A stretch of DNA of 64,000 bases, from NCBI RefSeq assembly GCF_004323845.1, contig NZ_QPGR01000004.1, forward strand, positions 1-64,000. Direction: 5' to 3'. This DNA is from Campylobacter novaezeelandiae (GTDB lineage: Bacteria; Campylobacterota; Campylobacteria; Campylobacterales; Campylobacteraceae). Shown piece by piece: positions 48,081 through 56,355 of this stretch. Below the pieces are notes generated by a model. The model did not search any database and was not told where the DNA came from. It saw nothing but the letters and a program-made list of their open reading frames with translations. The number at the start of each line of letters is the position of its first letter. The first letter of the stretch is position 1. The position numbers and the translations under genes are program-made.

Positions 48081-50788
48081 ATAGGACTTTTAAGTTTTCT
48101 TTTAAAAAAAGCTAATATGATTAAAGCAAAAGTAAAAATAATAAAAAAATATAGAAATTTAGGCACAGGTATAGGATCGCCACTTGCATATGAATGAAGC
48201 CCTGATAAATAAAAATTAACACCAAAATAGGTCATTAAAATGGAATAAAAACCTAAAATACTAGCACTTGCAAAAACAAAAGGTGAATTAAGTTTTGGTA
48301 TAAGTCTTAAATGTAAGATTATGGTATAAATGATAATAGAAATTAAAGCCCATGTTTCTTTAGAATCCCACCCCCAGTATCTTCCCCAGCTTTCATTTGC
48401 CCAAACTCCACCTAAAAAATTTCCTATGGTAAGCAAAGCAAGTGCTATAATCATAGCCATTTCATTGATGCAATGAATGTTTAAAATACTTTGATCAATT
48501 TGTGGTTTTTGAGAATTTCTTAAAATAAATAAAACTAAACTAAAAACCCCCAAAAAGAAACAAAAAGCTAAAAATCCATAACTTGCAGTGATAATAGAAA
48601 CGTGAATATTTAGCCAATAAGATTTTAAAACAGGAACTAAGTTTGTAATTTGTGGATCCATAAAGCCAAGATGAGCCACAAATAAAGAAATTCCAGCCAT
48701 AATATTTGCAACACAAAGAGATAAAATTGATTTTTTGTAAAACATAAATCCGCAGATTATACAAGCTAAAGCTATATAAATCATACTTTCATAGGCATTA
48801 CTCCAAGGAGCGTGATCTCCTATATACCATCTTAAAGTTAATGCAAAAATATGCACTAAAATAGCCAGTAGTGTTAAAAATATAATAATTTTTTTAAGGG
48901 TATTGAAAATATTTTTATTTTTTAAAATTTCATAAAAAATTAATACAAATAGCAAAATTCCAAAACTAAGATAAATATAGCCTAAATTTTTAAAGAAATC
49001 AAAATGATTTAGAAAAATTTCCATTTTTATTTTTAAAGGAGAAGGTAAAAGTTTTTCTCCGTAATATTCTTGAAATTTTTTGATATTTATTAAAGATTCA
49101 TTGGCTCGTGTGAAATTATTATCTTCTAAGGCGGTATTAAAATTTAAAAAATAATTATACATTAGATTTTGTATCATTTGAATGTCTTTAAATTTAAAAG
49201 GCATATTTGTAGCAGGTGAATACCAAGTTGTAGTATTAAAGCTAGGATCTGGGAAAATTCTAAAAATTTCTCCGCTATATATATAAAATGCTAGATTAAT
49301 TTTTTCGTCTAAAGCTAAAATGTCTTTGTCAAATTGCGTTCTAAGATTTGGTTTTTTTCGGTTTGCTTCTTGAACATAATTTATGATTTTATAAAAATTT
49401 CCATCAAAAGTATCATTATAAGATGCATATTTTTCTTCATTGTTAATTCCTAAAATCTGCTTAAGTTTATCTGTTTTTATAGGAATCATCTTAACTTGTT
49501 TAAAGTATTTTGGATAAATCATCATTCCTAAAAATATTTGATTATAATTTAATCCTAAAAAAGAATTTCTTTTCGTGATTTTATGGATAAAATTCATAGC
49601 CAAAGTATCTATGGGCTTAATCCTTCCATCAAAATCTTGCACTAATAAACTTGAAAATATTTTAGAATGTTCATTAGAATTTTGCTTAATGCTTTTTATA
49701 GTATTGATAATGTTATCTTTTTCTTCATTAGCAAAGGCAAAATTTTGCAAAGATAAAAGTAAAATACAAAATAAAAATAAATTTTTTTGATTTTTAAGAT
49801 AAGAACTAAGTTTTAAAAATCTTGAATTTTTATCAAATATTACCCATAAAAAACCTATAATAAGTAAGGTATAACCTATATAAGTTGGAATTTTACCCGG
49901 ATCTTTATTGACTGAGAGTATAGTTCCTTTCTCATCTTCATCGTATGAGGATTGAAAAAAACGATAACCTCCATAATCTAAAACATTATTCATAAAAATT
50001 TTATATTCAAAATTTTGATTGTTATCATTAACTATAATATCTGAAGCATAAGATGAAGGGCTCATGGATCCTGCATAACGTTCTAATATAAATTGATTTA
50101 ATGTTAAAGAAAATGGTAATTGAATTTCTTTTGGACCCAAATTAAGGGCAAAAATTTTATCAGCTAATCTAAAAGGAATTACATTTTCATTGTTATAATT
50201 ACTAAGAAGTAAAATATCTTTTGAATCACCTTTATAATTTATATTAAATTCTATAATAGGAAGACTTTCTTTATCTTGTGCTTTAGTGTAACTTTTAAGT
50301 TTTATATTGACTTTATTGTCCTTTAAATTTATATCTTGTTCAAAGTGATTTTTAAATAAAGGATGTAAATTTATAGGAAAAGAAAAATATTCTATCACTT
50401 TTCCTATGTCATTATAGACCATAAAAGAAAGAATTTCATCTCTTGTTATTAAGATATTTGATTTTTCACCTTCTCTTATATGCATTCCCCCTTCTAAGCC
50501 AAAATATCTAGTTATCCCAGCACCAATAAGTATCATGATAAAGGAACAGTGTAAAAGCAAAATAGCGTATTTTTTTCTAGGTATAAATTTATAAATTACT
50601 ATTGCGCCTATTAAATTAATGATTAGTATTAAATGAAGCAAGTCAAACCATAAGGCATTATAAATTAATGTTTTAGCTACGTTGGTTCCAAAATCATTTT
50701 CTATAAAGGTTGCAACAGCACACGCAAACGCGTAAAGAAAAAGTAAAATAAGGCTCATCCATAATGAAAAAAATATTTTTTTAAACAT
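48077..50788 (-). CDS. fused CcsBA-type cytochrome c haem lyase (system II)
   Basis: Inner-membrane cytochrome c synthetase of 903 aa that carries haem outward and attaches it to apocytochromes. Residues 1-115 form ResB/CcsB helices, then a large periplasmic domain (about 120-310), another helix pair, a second periplasmic stretch, and a CcsA C-terminal half with about eight helices. The haem-binding WWD motif is WGRYWGWD at 801-808, flanked by the conserved histidines in GDHAPWSN and LHSYASG. Its place at the end of an operon with an octahaem protein containing a non-standard haem site suggests a dedicated lyase, like CcsA1 for Wolinella MccA. It overlaps the Trx gene by 8 bases. Confidence 0.9.
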   Translation of the reverse strand: MFKKIFFSLWMSLILLFLYAFACAVATFIENDFGTNVAKTLIYNALWFDLLHLILIINLIGAIVIYKFIPRKKYAILLLHCSFIMILIGAGITRYFGLEGGMHIREGEKSNILITRDEILSFMVYNDIGKVIEYFSFPINLHPLFKNHFEQDINLKDNKVNIKLKSYTKAQDKESLPIIEFNINYKGDSKDILLLSNYNNENVIPFRLADKIFALNLGPKEIQLPFSLTLNQFILERYAGSMSPSSYASDIIVNDNNQNFEYKIFMNNVLDYGGYRFFQSSYDEDEKGTILSVNKDPGKIPTYIGYTLLIIGFLWVIFDKNSRFLKLSSYLKNQKNLFLFCILLLSLQNFAFANEEKDNIINTIKSIKQNSNEHSKIFSSLLVQDFDGRIKPIDTLAMNFIHKITKRNSFLGLNYNQIFLGMMIYPKYFKQVKMIPIKTDKLKQILGINNEEKYASYNDTFDGNFYKIINYVQEANRKKPNLRTQFDKDILALDEKINLAFYIYSGEIFRIFPDPSFNTTTWYSPATNMPFKFKDIQMIQNLMYNYFLNFNTALEDNNFTRANESLINIKKFQEYYGEKLLPSPLKIKMEIFLNHFDFFKNLGYIYLSFGILLFVLIFYEILKNKNIFNTLKKIIIFLTLLAILVHIFALTLRWYIGDHAPWSNAYESMIYIALACIICGFMFYKKSILSLCVANIMAGISLFVAHLGFMDPQITNLVPVLKSYWLNIHVSIITASYGFLAFCFFLGVFSLVLFILRNSQKPQIDQSILNIHCINEMAMIIALALLTIGNFLGGVWANESWGRYWGWDSKETWALISIIIYTIILHLRLIPKLNSPFVFASASILGFYSILMTYFGVNFYLSGLHSYASGDPIPVPKFLYFFIIFTFALIILAFFKRKLKSPI

Positions 50789-51362
50789 TATTTTCCCTAT
50801 AAGCTAAAAATAGCTTTTTTAAAAGTTCATCTTCTGTTAAATTTTGATTTTCTTTTAAAATATCCATGGTTAAAGCAAGCCTTTTTGCGCCCATTAATCC
50901 AGGATAATTAAGCAACATTTTTCCAGAGGAGTTAAAAAATATTAAAGTTGGGGTTGATTGAATATCATAGTTTTGTATAAGATCTTGTGTTGTTTGTTTT
51001 TGTTTGTTGATATTATGGATTTTTTGATAGCTTATATTGATATAGTAAGAGTTATAATCTTTTCTTAGCTTATCTTGTAATTTTTTGTCCTCTTTGATTT
51101 CTTCTCTTAATTTATTGCAATATTTGCAGTTATTGGAGCTAAATATAATAAATGTCGGTTTTTTATCATCAAAAATAATATTTTGATTGTCTTTAAAAAA
51201 AATAGCAATTTCTTTATAAGAATTTATATCTAATGAATTTGAATGTTCGAGTTGCTCTTTACTTAATGCTGAATTATTGCTTAATATATTCTTATTAATT
51301 TGTTCATCATTGCAAGCATATAAAAATAAAATAAATAATCCACATAATATTTTTTTAATCAA
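50781..51362 (-). CDS. thioredoxin-like lipoprotein with CXXC (SoxW/ResA-like)
   Basis: Periplasm-facing thiol oxidoreductase candidate of 193 aa. The N-terminus MIKKILCGLFILFLYAC is a lipoprotein signal with a plausible lipobox cysteine at 17. The thioredoxin fold starts near residue 60, with the redox motif CKYC (IFSSNNCKYCNKLREEI, about residues 80-83) and the cis-proline in QSTPTLIFF. It sits just upstream of, and overlaps, the haem lyase gene, so it probably keeps haem-site cysteines reduced before ligation. Reductant and target are inferred. Confidence 0.82.
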   Translation of the reverse strand: MIKKILCGLFILFLYACNDEQINKNILSNNSALSKEQLEHSNSLDINSYKEIAIFFKDNQNIIFDDKKPTFIIFSSNNCKYCNKLREEIKEDKKLQDKLRKDYNSYYINISYQKIHNINKQKQTTQDLIQNYDIQSTPTLIFFNSSGKMLLNYPGLMGAKRLALTMDILKENQNLTEDELLKKLFLAYRENNV

Positions 51363-51377
51363 TTTTTATCCTTTTTA

Positions 51378-51398
51378 AAGTGCCTAAAATAGGCACTT
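51378..51398 (-). terminator. intercistronic hairpin before the Trx gene
   Basis: AAGTGCCTA (51378-51386) and TAGGCACTT (51390-51398) form a 9-bp stem straddling the stop of the upstream cytochrome gene. The following T run on the minus strand is short, so this is more likely a partial terminator or an RNA-processing/stability element. Confidence 0.5.
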
Positions 51399-53469
51399 AT
51401 TTTAATAGTTCTATAATGAAAGCATAAATCATTAAAAACAAAAATATCATTCCTGTAATTAACATTGCATAGCCAATTATTTTTGCTATACCTTTGTAAG
51501 AGTTAAATTTTGAATTTTTCTCCTTAAGTGTTTCTAATTTTCCGCTTTCTATTAAACGTTTATAATAATTATTTCTTTCTTGTCTAATTTCACTTTCACT
51601 TTGAACTCCTGAAAATATAACCATATCCATAGGGAAACGATCGGCTCTAAAATGAGTATTGAAAAAGTGTATTGCAAAGATAAATCCTGTTGCAAGTAAA
51701 GCTTCATCTGAGTGAATTAATGTGCAAAGATTTATCATCCATCCAGGTAAAATTAGAGTAAAAAATGTTGGAAACCATAATACTAATCCAGAAAATCCTA
51801 TTACAAACATACCCCAAAATACTGCTAAATAATCAAATTTTTCCCAGTAAGTCCAACGATCAAATTGAGGTCTTTCTCCTTTGCCAAAAAACCATTTAAA
51901 ATGTGCTTTCATGTCTTTAAAATCTTGTAAATTTGGCATTAAAGAATCAGGCCCAAAAAGAGCTTTGAAAATTTTCTTTTTATCTAATTTTCCTGTATTA
52001 GGATTGCGTACTAAATCTCTTCTTTTCCAATTAACTAAAATAATTTCCCCAATATGAGAGAAAAACACCATAAACATTATAATGGCACTGATATGATGTA
52101 TAAGTGTTGCATTAAGAGGTCCGCCCATTAGATTAATCATAGTTTGCGCCCAAGGAGCTGTATAAAATTTTTGTGGCAGACCAGAAAAAGCAAGTCCTAG
52201 AAAGCTTGCAGCCATAAAGAAATGTTGTATTTTATGAAATGTTGAAAAGCGTTTGATCAAAATCTTATCATTATGAGTATTTTCTTTTGCTTTTTTCCAT
52301 GTAATAGGATTTTTAATTCTTGCAATGATCAATCTTATACTCCAAAGCAGAGTGTGAAGTCCAAAAAATGCAAAAACTCCCACAACTAGACAAGTCATAA
52401 ATATATAAGCTGTGTTTAATAGTGGAAAATTATTTCTATCATTATGATCAGCATGTGCTATAAAATTTGCAAAATTTTCATTTGAATTTGGATGACACTC
52501 CATACAAGTTTTAACACGATTTATAGGTGATAAAGTCGAATTTAAGTCATTTACTTTTAAGATATTATGCTTTCCATGACAATCAAAACAAGCAGCCACT
52601 TTAGGAGCACTTCCTGGGGTGTTTAAAAACATAGCTTTTCCATGAAAAGTATCATGATAACGATCTTGTTTATCTTGATGACATTCTCCGCACTTAAAAT
52701 CGCTTCTTTGTTTTAAGGTCATAAGATCAAAAACATTATTATTGTTAGTATGGATTTCGTGACAAGTTGTGCAAGTTGGTTTTTTCTTTTCTTTGCCATC
52801 TTTGCCAAGTGCCATTTGGCTTATATTTTGATGGATGCTATGTTTAAATTCTTTATTAGCTTCTTTATGACAAGTAGCACAGTTATTATTTATAAGATCT
52901 AAATTTGCAGCGTTGTAATATTCAATTTTCTTTTGATTTTCACCTTTTCCATGACAATCTCTACAGCTTGGCAAATCTCCAAAATACATTCTTGAATGAA
53001 TGCTATCTTTAAAATCTTTTATATCTTTTGCATTTTGCCATTTTTCTATTTGTTCTTTTTGAACCTTTCTTCCTGATATAACCCATGATTCAATACCATC
53101 AAGCATAACGTAAATATTTTTATAACCCATTTTTTTACTTAAATTCGCAAGACTTGAGGCATTATAAGTAAAGCGATTTGAACCATAAAAAATTAAAGTA
53201 GCATTAAAGTCGTTTGGTAGCAAATTTTGCCAGTTTTCGGCATTGACTAAGATTGCATTAGGAATATAACCTGCATTTTCTCTTTCTTCTTCTGAATTAA
53301 CATCTATGAAATATATATCTTTTTTATCTAAAAGTTTTTCAGCATCTGCCATACTAATTGGAGTGATGCCATCTATAATACCAATTTGCATTTTTCCATC
53401 AGCATAAGCTAACTGTGCAAAAAACATAAAAAAACTAAGAATAATAAATTTGATCAAGCTTTTTTTCAA
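51397..53469 (-). CDS. rhodanese-hexahaem-cytochrome b fusion protein
   Basis: A 690-aa secreted/membrane protein. Signal peptide about 1-23 (ends AYA). Residues about 35-135 are a rhodanese-like domain ([30 protein letters not shown]), but the catalytic Cys position reads FYGSNR. Six CX2CH haem sites follow at 169, 197, 233, 260, 294 and 322. The C-terminal part (about 350-690) has at least five helices of the cytochrome b561/FdnI type, with paired histidines such as [14 protein letters not shown] and [10 protein letters not shown]. It is built to take electrons from menaquinol through haem b and pass them along the c haems to the octahaem partner. That role is inferred from architecture and context. 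Confidence 0.85.
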   Translation of the reverse strand: MKKSLIKFIILSFFMFFAQLAYADGKMQIGIIDGITPISMADAEKLLDKKDIYFIDVNSEEERENAGYIPNAILVNAENWQNLLPNDFNATLIFYGSNRFTYNASSLANLSKKMGYKNIYVMLDGIESWVISGRKVQKEQIEKWQNAKDIKDFKDSIHSRMYFGDLPSCRDCHGKGENQKKIEYYNAANLDLINNNCATCHKEANKEFKHSIHQNISQMALGKDGKEKKKPTCTTCHEIHTNNNNVFDLMTLKQRSDFKCGECHQDKQDRYHDTFHGKAMFLNTPGSAPKVAACFDCHGKHNILKVNDLNSTLSPINRVKTCMECHPNSNENFANFIAHADHNDRNNFPLLNTAYIFMTCLVVGVFAFFGLHTLLWSIRLIIARIKNPITWKKAKENTHNDKILIKRFSTFHKIQHFFMAASFLGLAFSGLPQKFYTAPWAQTMINLMGGPLNATLIHHISAIIMFMVFFSHIGEIILVNWKRRDLVRNPNTGKLDKKKIFKALFGPDSLMPNLQDFKDMKAHFKWFFGKGERPQFDRWTYWEKFDYLAVFWGMFVIGFSGLVLWFPTFFTLILPGWMINLCTLIHSDEALLATGFIFAIHFFNTHFRADRFPMDMVIFSGVQSESEIRQERNNYYKRLIESGKLETLKEKNSKFNSYKGIAKIIGYAMLITGMIFLFLMIYAFIIELLK

Positions 53470-53486
53470 GATTAGCTCCTTAAAAT

Positions 53487-53506
53487 TTGCTCCAAAAAAG
53501 GAGCAA
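53487..53506 (-). terminator. intercistronic hairpin after the octahaem gene
   Basis: TTGCTCC (53487-53493) and GGAGCAA (53500-53506) make a 7-bp G/C-containing stem, followed on the minus strand by ATTTT. It could reduce read-through into the downstream genes so that the soluble octahaem protein is made in excess. Confidence 0.55.
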
Positions 53507-53511
53507 GAAAA

Positions 53512-55473
53512 TTATTTGAGAATATTTTTAGCTTCTTGTATATAAACTAAAGCTTCATCAACTATTTTTTTGGAATAAACCGGTCCATGAACTCCCCAAG
53601 AACCGTCTTTTTGTATTTTTTCTGCTATTTCTCTTGCCTGATTAGCTAAAGAAATAACTTTTGATTTTTTCTCAACAGAGAGTTTAGGATTTTCAGCCAT
53701 TTTTTTATCTATATCTTTAATACCCTTTAAGATATTTTCATAGCCATCTTTTACAGGTTTTTGCCAACCTACAACAATGTCATAAATCATTTCTTGATTT
53801 GTAAAGTGTAGTTTTTTAGGCAAATTTGACTGCACTGCACTATGACAACCGCTAGCACCAGGACCCATTAAATTTGGATCACTAAAACTTGTGCGACCGC
53901 AACTCCACATTAGATCAAGAAAAAATCTTCCATCATTATCTCTTGCTATAGTCCATCCGGGTGTTTTTGGAGATCTTTCTTTTCCTTCTGGTGGATTTAA
54001 TGTTTTTGCTTCTTTATCAACTTTTATTTTCCAAATATGTGAAGCTCTAACATTGTCAAATCCACCTTTATCAGGATTTTGAACCACTCCAAAATTTTCA
54101 CAACTCATCATATTTGGCATATGACATGCGGTGCAATTATCTTTTGAATGAATTCCGCCTTGTTTAAAGAATCCTGCTTGCGTGTCATGACAATCTGCAC
54201 AAGTTTTTTTAAGTCCAACTTTTGTATAACCATCTTTCCAGTTATTATAAGTCACTTCATGCGGATCATGACAAGTTGAACATCTCATACCTTTATCATA
54301 GTGAGCAGAGCTATACATTTGAGCTCCTTCTGTTCCGCATGCTGGACAGCTAGATTTAAAAAAGGCATTAAATGGTTTTCTTGGATTTTTCTTTGCATCT
54401 TCTTGATCATAAGAAAATCTTTGATGACATCTTTCACAATTTGATGGCATACCAGCTCCCCTAGCTCCATAAAGATGGGCACCAGCTCCATGACATTCTT
54501 CGCAAGAAATTCCTTTAGAGATTGTATGTTTTCTTAATTCTTGTGGATTGCCTAAAGCTTTATAAAATTCTTCTTTATTTTTAAAATCAAATTTAAAAGA
54601 GTGGCATGTTTCACAGTATGAACTTGCTGGTTGGAAAAGCATATTTTTTCCATAGCTTGCAGCATAAGAATTTGTTCCCCATACTTTTGATCCATTTCCT
54701 CCAAATTCTTCTAAAGTGGTTGGAAATCCTGGTGAAAATTTGGCAATTTTTTTAGTCATTTCTGGGGTTAAAAACTCGCTCCATAATCTTGAAAATTGAT
54801 TTCCTCCTGCTACTATTTTTCCAGTCATATTGCTTAAATTTCCATCCTCAACATGATAAGTTCCACGCACTAACCATTTATCGATAAACCCATATTTAGT
54901 TCTTGGTGTTCCAATTACTGCATAAACATCATCAGGATAAATTCCTAATGGTAAAATTGTAGAAGGAGAGTTGTACATAGGTTTTTTTAGATCATTATTT
55001 ACTTCTTCAAATTCATCTGGAAAACGGACACTTTTTGCATGGCGAGATCTCTCCCATGCCTTATATTGAGCAGGGTGGCATTCTCCACATTTTTTAGGAC
55101 CTACAAATTTATTTGGAATATCTAAAAATGATTCCATTCCTAGGCGGTATGTTATAGAGGTATTAGAAAGATGGTTTTGTTCTGCAAATGTAGGGCCATT
55201 TGAAAATTCTACATATTCTTCTTCTCTATCACTTATAGCATATTTTCCAACTATACGACCTTCTTTTTCATATTTGAACATAGGATGATTTTCTTTTAAA
55301 TATTTAAAAAAAGCATCTTCTTGATGAATATAACCTTCAAGCGTTCTTGGTGTTGTATTGCCATCTTGCGCCGCTTGTCCTTGAATGAGAACGTTTGGAT
55401 TTTGCCTTGCATTTAATGCATTATTTCCTAAAAATAAAACTAATGCAGTAATACCTAATATAAGTTTATTCAT
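53512..55473 (-). CDS. mccA: octahaem cytochrome c, MccA/SirA-type sulfite reductase
   Basis: Periplasmic multihaem enzyme of 653 aa, predicted to reduce sulfite to sulfide. Signal peptide about 1-22 (ALNA-RQ). Seven CX2CH sites start at 129, 287, 324, 346, 398, 425 and 447. An eighth haem site is C525-X17-C543-H544. This 7+1 layout with a long CXnCH motif is specific to MccA; the Wolinella enzyme has CX15CH. Three non-haem cysteines, C376 and C379 (CPACG) and C458, are candidates for the two Cu(I) ligands of MccA. Start ATG has an AAGG site. The nearby haem lyase supports the call. Octahaem hydroxylamine or tetrathionate enzymes are less likely. Sulfite activity is inferred. Confidence 0.82.
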   Translation of the reverse strand: MNKLILGITALVLFLGNNALNARQNPNVLIQGQAAQDGNTTPRTLEGYIHQEDAFFKYLKENHPMFKYEKEGRIVGKYAISDREEEYVEFSNGPTFAEQNHLSNTSITYRLGMESFLDIPNKFVGPKKCGECHPAQYKAWERSRHAKSVRFPDEFEEVNNDLKKPMYNSPSTILPLGIYPDDVYAVIGTPRTKYGFIDKWLVRGTYHVEDGNLSNMTGKIVAGGNQFSRLWSEFLTPEMTKKIAKFSPGFPTTLEEFGGNGSKVWGTNSYAASYGKNMLFQPASSYCETCHSFKFDFKNKEEFYKALGNPQELRKHTISKGISCEECHGAGAHLYGARGAGMPSNCERCHQRFSYDQEDAKKNPRKPFNAFFKSSCPACGTEGAQMYSSAHYDKGMRCSTCHDPHEVTYNNWKDGYTKVGLKKTCADCHDTQAGFFKQGGIHSKDNCTACHMPNMMSCENFGVVQNPDKGGFDNVRASHIWKIKVDKEAKTLNPPEGKERSPKTPGWTIARDNDGRFFLDLMWSCGRTSFSDPNLMGPGASGCHSAVQSNLPKKLHFTNQEMIYDIVVGWQKPVKDGYENILKGIKDIDKKMAENPKLSVEKKSKVISLANQAREIAEKIQKDGSWGVHGPVYSKKIVDEALVYIQEAKNILK

Positions 55474-55537
55474 AAGTATAACCTTGCGATTGGAAATTTA
55501 AGTAAAACAATTAATTAATAGCAATAGATAATTTTTA

Positions 55538-55552
55538 TTAACTATTTGTTAA
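55538..55552 (-). promoter_or_regulatory. Crp-Fnr-type palindrome upstream of mccA
   Basis: TTAAC-TATTT-GTTAA is a perfect palindrome with a 5-base spacer, 65 bases upstream of the mccA ATG. A TATTAA at about 55515-55520 (minus strand) would be a fitting -10 for activation from a site centred near -41. The half-sites equal those of the NssR-type site upstream of ctb, but the spacer is one base longer. Confidence 0.5.
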
Positions 55553-55801
55553 CTTATATTTGAAATTTATTATAAATAAACTTAAAATATATTTAAAATA
55601 ATATATAAAATTTAAATATTAAATTAATTTTTATTTAATATTAATTACAAATTTTTAAAAATTAATTAATTTTTAAATTTAAAAATTAATTAAAGACTTA
55701 ATAGTATTTATAGTTCATAGAATATAGATAGATGTTTAGGTAATTTAGTAATTTAATAATGCATAATATTTTAAAATATTGTTTATTTTTTTAATTTTTC
55801 C

Positions 55802-55830
55802 TTGACAAAACCTTTTTTTTAGGTTAGAAT
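55802..55830 (+). promoter_or_regulatory. consensus sigma70 promoter of the tRNA/tuf block
   Basis: TTGACA (55802-55807), 17-base spacer, TAGAAT (55825-55830). A near-perfect -35 is rare in Campylobacter and fits a strong stable-RNA promoter. Transcription would start about 9 bases before tRNA-Thr. Confidence 0.8.
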
Positions 55831-55845
55831 AACAACCTAATTTTT

Positions 55846-55921
55846 GCTGGTTTAGCTCAGTTGGTAGAGCAGCTGCCTTGTAAGCAGCAGGTCGGGGGTT
55901 CAAGTCCCTTAACCAGCTCCA
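55846..55921 (+). tRNA. tRNA-Thr (anticodon TGT)
   Basis: 76 bases with encoded CCA. Acceptor GCTGGTT pairs with AACCAGC; anticodon loop CTTGTAA gives TGT; T-arm GGGGGTTCAAGTCCCTT type. First of four clustered tRNAs. Confidence 0.97.
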
Positions 55922-55953
55922 TTTAACAGTGTTTGACCAGATAGAAGCGTTTT

Positions 55954-56039
<86 letters not shown>

Positions 56040-56048
56040 TCATTGCTT

Positions 56049-56125
56049 GCGGGAGTAGCTCAGTTGGCTAGAGCATCAGCCTTCCAAGCTGAGGGTCGCG
56101 GGTTCGAGTCCCGTTTCCCGCTCCA
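56049..56125 (+). tRNA. tRNA-Gly (anticodon TCC)
   Basis: 77 bases with encoded CCA. Acceptor GCGGGAG pairs with TTCCCGC (one G-U); anticodon loop CTTCCAAG gives TCC. Confidence 0.97.
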
Positions 56126-56212
56126 AAATTATAAACTGGGAGCTGTATTTATTTTAAAACTTACAGTTTATCTCCTAGATTTTTGTTGTCTATAAAAATA
56201 ATTTTTCTGAGC

Positions 56213-56287
<75 letters not shown>

Positions 56288-56355
56288 TTGATTTGAAAAA
56301 ATTATACAATATAGACTTGCTTTGCTTGATTATACTTTAATTATGGAGGAAAAAA

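Larger units (their letters stand above)
55474..55845. promoter_or_regulatory. AT-rich intergenic control region
   Basis: About 370 bases of extremely A/T-rich DNA (poly TTAA/ATTT) without an ORF. It contains a Crp-Fnr-type palindrome near its left end (55538-55552) facing the octahaem gene, and a consensus sigma70 promoter for the tRNA cluster at its right end (55802-55830). Nothing else was recognised in it. Confidence 0.6.

Noticed and set aside
48369..48376. Short C-run as a contingency tract
   Set aside because: Only five C in a row (CCCACCCCC); too short to be hypermutable.
53512..55473. Hydroxylamine oxidoreductase or nitrite reductase NrfA identity for the octahaem protein
   Set aside because: There is no CX2CK motif, and the seven CX2CH plus one CXnCH pattern with a dedicated lyase is specific to MccA-type enzymes.
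55846..55921. tRNA-Thr as an integration site for the neighbouring cytochrome cluster
   Set aside because: No integrase, no duplicated tRNA 3' end and no direct repeats were seen at the other border.
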